A stretch of 64,000 nt of DNA, taken from NCBI GenBank assembly GCA_965221145.1, contig OZ244877.1:496001-560000 (forward strand), given 5' to 3'. The first letter of the stretch is position 1. Each line of letters starts with the position of its first letter. Below the pieces are notes generated by a model, which saw only the letters and a program-made list of their open reading frames with translations, ran no database searches and was not told the DNA's origin. Both the position numbers and the translations under genes were made by a program. Shown here piece by piece: positions 60,098 to 64,000 of the stretch. This DNA comes from Bin5 sp965221145 (lineage in GTDB: Bacteria; Chloroflexota; Anaerolineae; Caldilineales; Caldilineaceae).

Positions 60098-61150
60098 ATG
60101 TGTATGAAATCGTTGTTTGCACAATCAGTTCCCTATATGAGCACCGCGAAATCGGTCAGTTGCGCACTGGCTTTCAGTGTGGGCGCGCTGTTTCTGGCCG
60201 GCTGCGGTTTTATGTCCGGGCCGGAGCCGACGCCCACGCCGACGCGCCCGATGTTTGCCCCTGTCCCCACGTTCACGCCCGCGCCTCCGAGCGCTCCGGC
60301 CGTGCAGGAGGCTACCGGGGGCGGCGCGACGGTTCAGCAAACCGCGCCCACTGCTATACTGACATCGGCTGCGCCGCCTGCCGATGCGCCCACGCCGACC
60401 GACACGCCGGCGCCTGAGCCCAATGCGGCCCGCTTTGCCGTCAAGACGGACCTGGAAGCCGCTGCCGTCAATGTGCGCACGGGACCGAGTACCGGGTTCA
60501 GCATTATCGGCACCGTCTCCAGGGGCGAGCAGTTCGACATCAGCGGCAGAAACGTCGAAAACACCTGGTATGAATTCTGCTGTCTCAGTGGCCAGAAGGG
60601 CTGGATTTTTGCGGGTCTGGTGAATGTGGAGAACGCGCATCTGATCGCGATTGCCCAGAACATCCCCAACACGCCGGTGCCGCCGACGCCAGTTCCGGCG
60701 CCCACAGCTGTGCCTGCCGTGCAAGCGCCAGCGGATCCCTGCGCCGGCATCGGCGGGGATGGCTGCAAATTCAGGTTGCGCAACCAAGACTTCAGAGACA
60801 ACGGCGGTAGGGAGTTGAAACTATTTGTTGGCTTTGTGCATGAAGGACGCGGTGACGAGGTTCAGGGCATCGGTGGAAGCTACTTTGTGGAGTTGCACAA
60901 GGATGGGGCACACGTATCCGCGGTGGATCATTCTACGCGCGGCGGGAACGCAACCCACCAAGGTCCCCAGGGAAACAAGTACAACTATCTGAAGATAGTT
61001 CCCCTCAACCAGGTTCCGGGCGGGAATGTGGCTGGCAACTACACGATATGGGTCAAAGACGGCAACGGTGAACGGGACAGCCAGAACTTCACCTTTACCG
61101 TGTCGGGTGGGAATGGCGAAGTTTGGTTGATATTTGCCCAGAACAACTGA
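60098..61150 (+). CDS. SH3-domain lipoprotein
   Basis: A 350-residue lipoprotein with lipobox LFLAGC. A Pro/Thr/Ala-rich stalk (PEPTPTPTRP repeats) separates it from a bacterial SH3 domain (AAVNVRTGPSTGFSIIG then GQKGWIFAGLV). A second Pro-rich linker follows, then a C-terminal beta-rich domain (CKFRLRNQDFRDNGGRELKL to GEVWLIFAQN) that I do not recognise. The SH3 domain suggests cell-wall or surface binding. AAGGAG lies about 12 bases before the ATG at 60098. In-frame starts at 60023 and 60059 lack a signal-like context. Confidence 0.85.
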   Translation: MCMKSLFAQSVPYMSTAKSVSCALAFSVGALFLAGCGFMSGPEPTPTPTRPMFAPVPTFTPAPPSAPAVQEATGGGATVQQTAPTAILTSAAPPADAPTPTDTPAPEPNAARFAVKTDLEAAAVNVRTGPSTGFSIIGTVSRGEQFDISGRNVENTWYEFCCLSGQKGWIFAGLVNVENAHLIAIAQNIPNTPVPPTPVPAPTAVPAVQAPADPCAGIGGDGCKFRLRNQDFRDNGGRELKLFVGFVHEGRGDEVQGIGGSYFVELHKDGAHVSAVDHSTRGGNATHQGPQGNKYNYLKIVPLNQVPGGNVAGNYTIWVKDGNGERDSQNFTFTVSGGNGEVWLIFAQNN

Positions 61151-61167
61151 GATAGGGAGGCGGGGCG

Positions 61168-62586
61168 ATTACGACCGGGGTTGCACGGCAGCAGCTGCCC
61201 ACCTTCACCAAGGTGATCTATGGGCTGGGCGATTGGGGCGCGGCCTCGGCGACGACGGCCCGCACCCTGTTCTGGCTCTATTTCATCGTCAGCGTGGTGG
61301 GCGTGGATGTGAGCCTGGCGGGCGTGGCCTTCATCATCGGCCGCTTCTGGGACGGCGTCAACGACCCGCTGATCGGCATTCTCAGCGACCGCTTCCGCAG
61401 CCGTTGGGGGCGGCGGCGTCCGTTCATGCTGCTGGGCGCGCTGCCCTTCGGCGTGGGCTTCTTCCTGATGTTCAGCCCGCCCCCGTTCGAAGGCGATCTG
61501 GCCGTCGCCCTCTATTACGCGCTCGTCTTCATCCTCTATGACACAGCCTTTACGATCGTCAACGCGCCCTACGCCGCGCTCACCGCGGAGTTGACCGAAG
61601 ACTATGACGAGCGGGCCAGCCTGGCCGGTTGGCGCATGGGAAACTCGATCTTTGTTGCCCTGCTGACGGCCGGGTTGTTCAAGCTGCTGGCCGAGGGTGT
61701 CTTCGCCGGTTGGTTCAGCGGGCCGGACGCGCTGCGCAACGGCTATGCGGTCGCCGGCGCGCTCTGGGGGCTGGTCGTGACCGTGTCGCCTCTGCTGGTG
61801 GTCGCCTTCGTGCGCGAGCCGGAGCGGGCGTTGCCGAAAGAGGTAGGCCGACTGGACTTCATCCGCATCACCAAGGAGGTGTTCGCCAACCGGCCTTTCC
61901 GCATCGGCGCCGCAATCTACGTGCTGGCCTTCACCGCCGTCGACATCATCACCGCCGTGTTCGTCTGGTTCCTCGTCTACTACATGCAGTTGAAGCCGCC
62001 GTTCGACAGCTATGTCCTGGCTGCTGTGCTGGGCGTCGCCTTCCTCTCGATGCCGCTGACAGTGCGGCTTATGAAGACGCTGGGCAAGAGTCGCACCTAC
62101 ATACGCATGATGATCTTCTGGGCGGCGGTCATGGCGGTGATCAGCATTCTGCCGCCGGGAAATGTGACGCTGGTGCTTATTGCGGCGGCGGTCGCCGGAA
62201 TCGGCTACGGCGCGGCCAACGCCACCCCCTGGGCGATTGTGGCGGACATTATCGAAGAGGACGAATGGCACAGCGGACAACGCCGCGAAGGGGTCTACTC
62301 CGCCTATCTGGTCACCTTCCGCAAGATCGCCACAGCCTTCGCGGTCGGCTTCCTTGTGCCGCAGGTTCTGTCCGCCACCGGCTTCATCGAAGGCGCGGCC
62401 GCGACGCAGCCGGCGGCTGCGGTGCTGGCTCTGCGCATCTTCATGGGCGTCGTACCGGCGGTTCTGCTGATTCTCTCGATGTTCGCGGCGGCCCGCTATC
62501 CTCTGGACCGGGCCGCCCACGATGAGTTGCGGCGCAAACTGGCCTTGCGGCGGGCGGGAGAGTCAACTGTAGTAGCAACTGATTAG
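61168..62586 (+). CDS. MFS transporter, GPH (MelB-like) sugar:cation symporter family
   Basis: An integral membrane protein of about 472 residues with twelve predicted helices. YGLGDWGAASATTARTLFWLY opens helix 1 (shown as two adjoining parts of the family signature). GRFWDGVNDPLIG, RSRWGRRRPFML and ADIIEEDEWHSGQRREG are diagnostic of the GPH family, which imports glycosides with Na+ or H+. The usual N-terminal lead requires about 15 residues before the GTG at 61213. The only start with a ribosome-binding site is ATT at 61168, behind GGGAGG, a rare initiation codon. It lies 17 bases after the SH3 gene and is convergent with murA. Confidence 0.88.
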   Translation: MTTGVARQQLPTFTKVIYGLGDWGAASATTARTLFWLYFIVSVVGVDVSLAGVAFIIGRFWDGVNDPLIGILSDRFRSRWGRRRPFMLLGALPFGVGFFLMFSPPPFEGDLAVALYYALVFILYDTAFTIVNAPYAALTAELTEDYDERASLAGWRMGNSIFVALLTAGLFKLLAEGVFAGWFSGPDALRNGYAVAGALWGLVVTVSPLLVVAFVREPERALPKEVGRLDFIRITKEVFANRPFRIGAAIYVLAFTAVDIITAVFVWFLVYYMQLKPPFDSYVLAAVLGVAFLSMPLTVRLMKTLGKSRTYIRMMIFWAAVMAVISILPPGNVTLVLIAAAVAGIGYGAANATPWAIVADIIEEDEWHSGQRREGVYSAYLVTFRKIATAFAVGFLVPQVLSATGFIEGAAATQPAAAVLALRIFMGVVPAVLLILSMFAAARYPLDRAAHDELRRKLALRRAGESTVVATD

Positions 62587-62591
62587 AGGCA

Positions 62592-63908
62592 TTAACCGTC
62601 CACGCGTTCGATGTGGGCGCCGACCGCGCGCAACTTCTCATCCACGCGCTGGTATCCCCGATCGATCTGTTCACTATTTCCGATGAGTGTGCGTCCTTCT
62701 GCGCTGAGCGCGGCGAGGACGAGCGCCATGCCGGCGCGGATGTCGGGGCTGCTGACCTCCTGGCCGACGAGTTGGGCCGGGCCGGTCACGACAACGCGAT
62801 GGGGATCGCAGACGATGACCTGCGCGCCCATGGCCGCCAGCTTGTCGACAAAATAGAGACGGCTCTCAAACATCTTTTCGTGGATCAGGACCGTGCCCTG
62901 CGCCTGGGTGGCGACGACAATCGCAATGCTCATCACATCGGGAGGAAAGGCGGGCCAGGGGGCATCATCGATCTTGGGAATCGCGCCCCCGAAGTCGGGC
63001 CGGACGCGCAACGCCTGCTCATCAGGCAGAACGAGCGTATAGCCGGTGAGTTCGGCCTGCGGGTCTTCCTGCAACTGCATGCGCACGCCCAGCCGTTGAC
63101 AGAAGACGATTTCAAGCATGCGCAGATGGTCCGGGGCCACATTGGCGATCCGCAATGTCCCGCGCGTGATCGCGCCCAGACCGATAAGACTGCCGACCTC
63201 CATATAATCCGGCCCGATGGCGGCGCGTGCGCCGTGGAGTCGTTCCTGGCCGTGGACGACCAGCGTGTTGCTGCCGATGCCTTCGATCGGGCAGCCCATG
63301 TCGACCAGCAGACGGCACAACTCCTGCACATGAGGTTCGCTGGCGGTGTTGCGCAGGATGGTGGCGCCCTGGGCCAGGGAAGCGGCCATGACCGCGTTCT
63401 GGGTGGCGGTCACGGAGGCCTCATCCAGCAGAATATCGGCGCCGCGCAGCCGGCCGGCCGAGGTCAATTCGAAGCGGCCGCTGTTGGGGCGGGCGAAGGA
63501 GGCGCCCAACTGCTCGAAGACCAGCAGATGGGTGTCGATGCGGCGGCGGCCAATATCGTCGCCGCCGGCCGCGCCCGCGACCTGGAACGCGCCCCGCCGG
63601 GCCAGGAGCGGCCCCATCAGGTTCAAGCCGCCTCGGATGCGACCGAACAGCCGCGGGTCGGGCGCATGCCCGTGGAGCGCGTCGGCGCGCAGCGTGAGTC
63701 GGCTGCCCTCTTTGCGCACAGAGACGCCCAGCCCCGCTAAAATCGCCAGCATCGTGTCGACGTCATCGATCTGCGGGATATTCTCCAGGGTCACGGCTTC
63801 ATCGGTGAGCAGAGATGCGGCGATGAGGGGAAAGGCGGAGTTCTTGTTGCCGCTGACGCTGACGGTCCCCTCGATACGGTGGCCGCCCTGGATGGCAAAT
63901 GAGGCCAT
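62592..63908 (-). CDS. murA: UDP-N-acetylglucosamine 1-carboxyvinyltransferase, Cys-to-Asp variant
   Basis: A 438-residue enzyme catalysing the first committed step of peptidoglycan synthesis, transfer of enolpyruvate from PEP to UDP-GlcNAc. VSGNKNSAFPLIAASLL near residue 19 carries the catalytic Lys-Asn pair. The active-site loop reads AGGDDIGRRRIDTH, so the usual Cys (Cys115 in E. coli) is Asp at residue 117. This change is known in naturally fosfomycin-insensitive MurA enzymes. PEP/UDP-GlcNAc motifs and length are otherwise standard. Its stop is 5 bases from the convergent transporter stop. Confidence 0.96.
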   Translation of the reverse strand: MASFAIQGGHRIEGTVSVSGNKNSAFPLIAASLLTDEAVTLENIPQIDDVDTMLAILAGLGVSVRKEGSRLTLRADALHGHAPDPRLFGRIRGGLNLMGPLLARRGAFQVAGAAGGDDIGRRRIDTHLLVFEQLGASFARPNSGRFELTSAGRLRGADILLDEASVTATQNAVMAASLAQGATILRNTASEPHVQELCRLLVDMGCPIEGIGSNTLVVHGQERLHGARAAIGPDYMEVGSLIGLGAITRGTLRIANVAPDHLRMLEIVFCQRLGVRMQLQEDPQAELTGYTLVLPDEQALRVRPDFGGAIPKIDDAPWPAFPPDVMSIAIVVATQAQGTVLIHEKMFESRLYFVDKLAAMGAQVIVCDPHRVVVTGPAQLVGQEVSSPDIRAGMALVLAALSAEGRTLIGNSEQIDRGYQRVDEKLRAVGAHIERVDG

Positions 63909-63939
63909 GCTTACTCCTTGTGTCTTAGAGCCTGTTTGA

Positions 63940-64000
63940 AAAGGGTCAAGTTAGGGGCAAAACGGCGCAAACGATGCGAACTATGACGTATAGATGAAGG
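63940..64000 (+). mobile_element. Diverged relative of the MITE inner element (cut by window end)
   Basis: From GAGCCTGTTTGAAAAGGGTC onward the sequence follows the interior of both MITE copies (AAACGGCGCAAACGATGCGAA against AAACGGCACAAATGGTGCGAA, shown as short stretches) at roughly 75% similarity. It begins at the inner inverted repeat and lacks the outer GTAACTACTCAG end. Confidence 0.65.

Overview
The window is about 64 kb of GC-rich bacterial chromosome. It looks like a Chloroflexota (Caldilineae/Anaerolineae-type) genome. That is an inference from gene content: large PQQ-like repeat proteins, many lipoproteins, a DUF2207 protein, psuG, and a SAM-I riboswitch over an aspartate-pathway operon. 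There is no rRNA or tRNA gene to settle it. Housekeeping genes are mixed with accessory insertions, and intergenic regions are rich in small dispersed repeats.

Layout. 1-12.3 kb: DUF2207 membrane protein (cut by the window edge), a 2-hydroxyacid dehydrogenase, a four-unit 38-bp tandem repeat, an amidohydrolase-fold protein lacking metal ligands, dcd, an SSL2-type helicase, a hendecad coiled-coil membrane protein, a queuosine-precursor transporter, and carB carrying in-frame repeat insertions. 12.4-15.8 kb: a deoxyribosyltransferase, then an AT-rich accessory island (DUF2971 protein, IS3 transposase remnant, possible PD-(D/E)XK-like nuclease, small ORF) ending in a poly-G repeat. 16.0-20.2 kb: a strong promoter overlapped by a parS-like palindrome, a SAM-I riboswitch with terminator, then lysC-hom-asd. 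20.3-25.8 kb: a HAD-motif protein, ftsH, psuG, a nested 236-bp MITE and an SDR.

25.8-46.8 kb is the most striking region: five minus-strand genes made of 8-bladed PQQ-like beta-propellers in the series 6, 3, 2, 4, 1 (transcription order). Two paralogous lipoproteins are interleaved, and there is a decayed propeller fragment. Nearly all products carry a signal peptide or lipobox, so they are probably surface-exposed.

46.9-64 kb: Gfo/Idh/MocA oxidoreductase, pdxA, PLP aminotransferase, a Crp/Fnr regulator divergent from a trypsin-polysaccharide deacetylase fusion, nfo, a class II aldolase, tsaB-rimI, a BrnT/BrnA-like toxin-antitoxin locus, a secreted thermonuclease, an SH3 lipoprotein, a GPH-type MFS transporter and murA. 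In the toxin-antitoxin locus the antitoxin carries a P63C domain and the toxin gene is split by a second copy of the MITE. The murA product has Asp in place of the catalytic Cys.

The strongest candidates for something new are the propeller-array cluster, the BrnA-P63C fusion with its MITE-split brnT, and the parS-like site on the SAM-riboswitch promoter.
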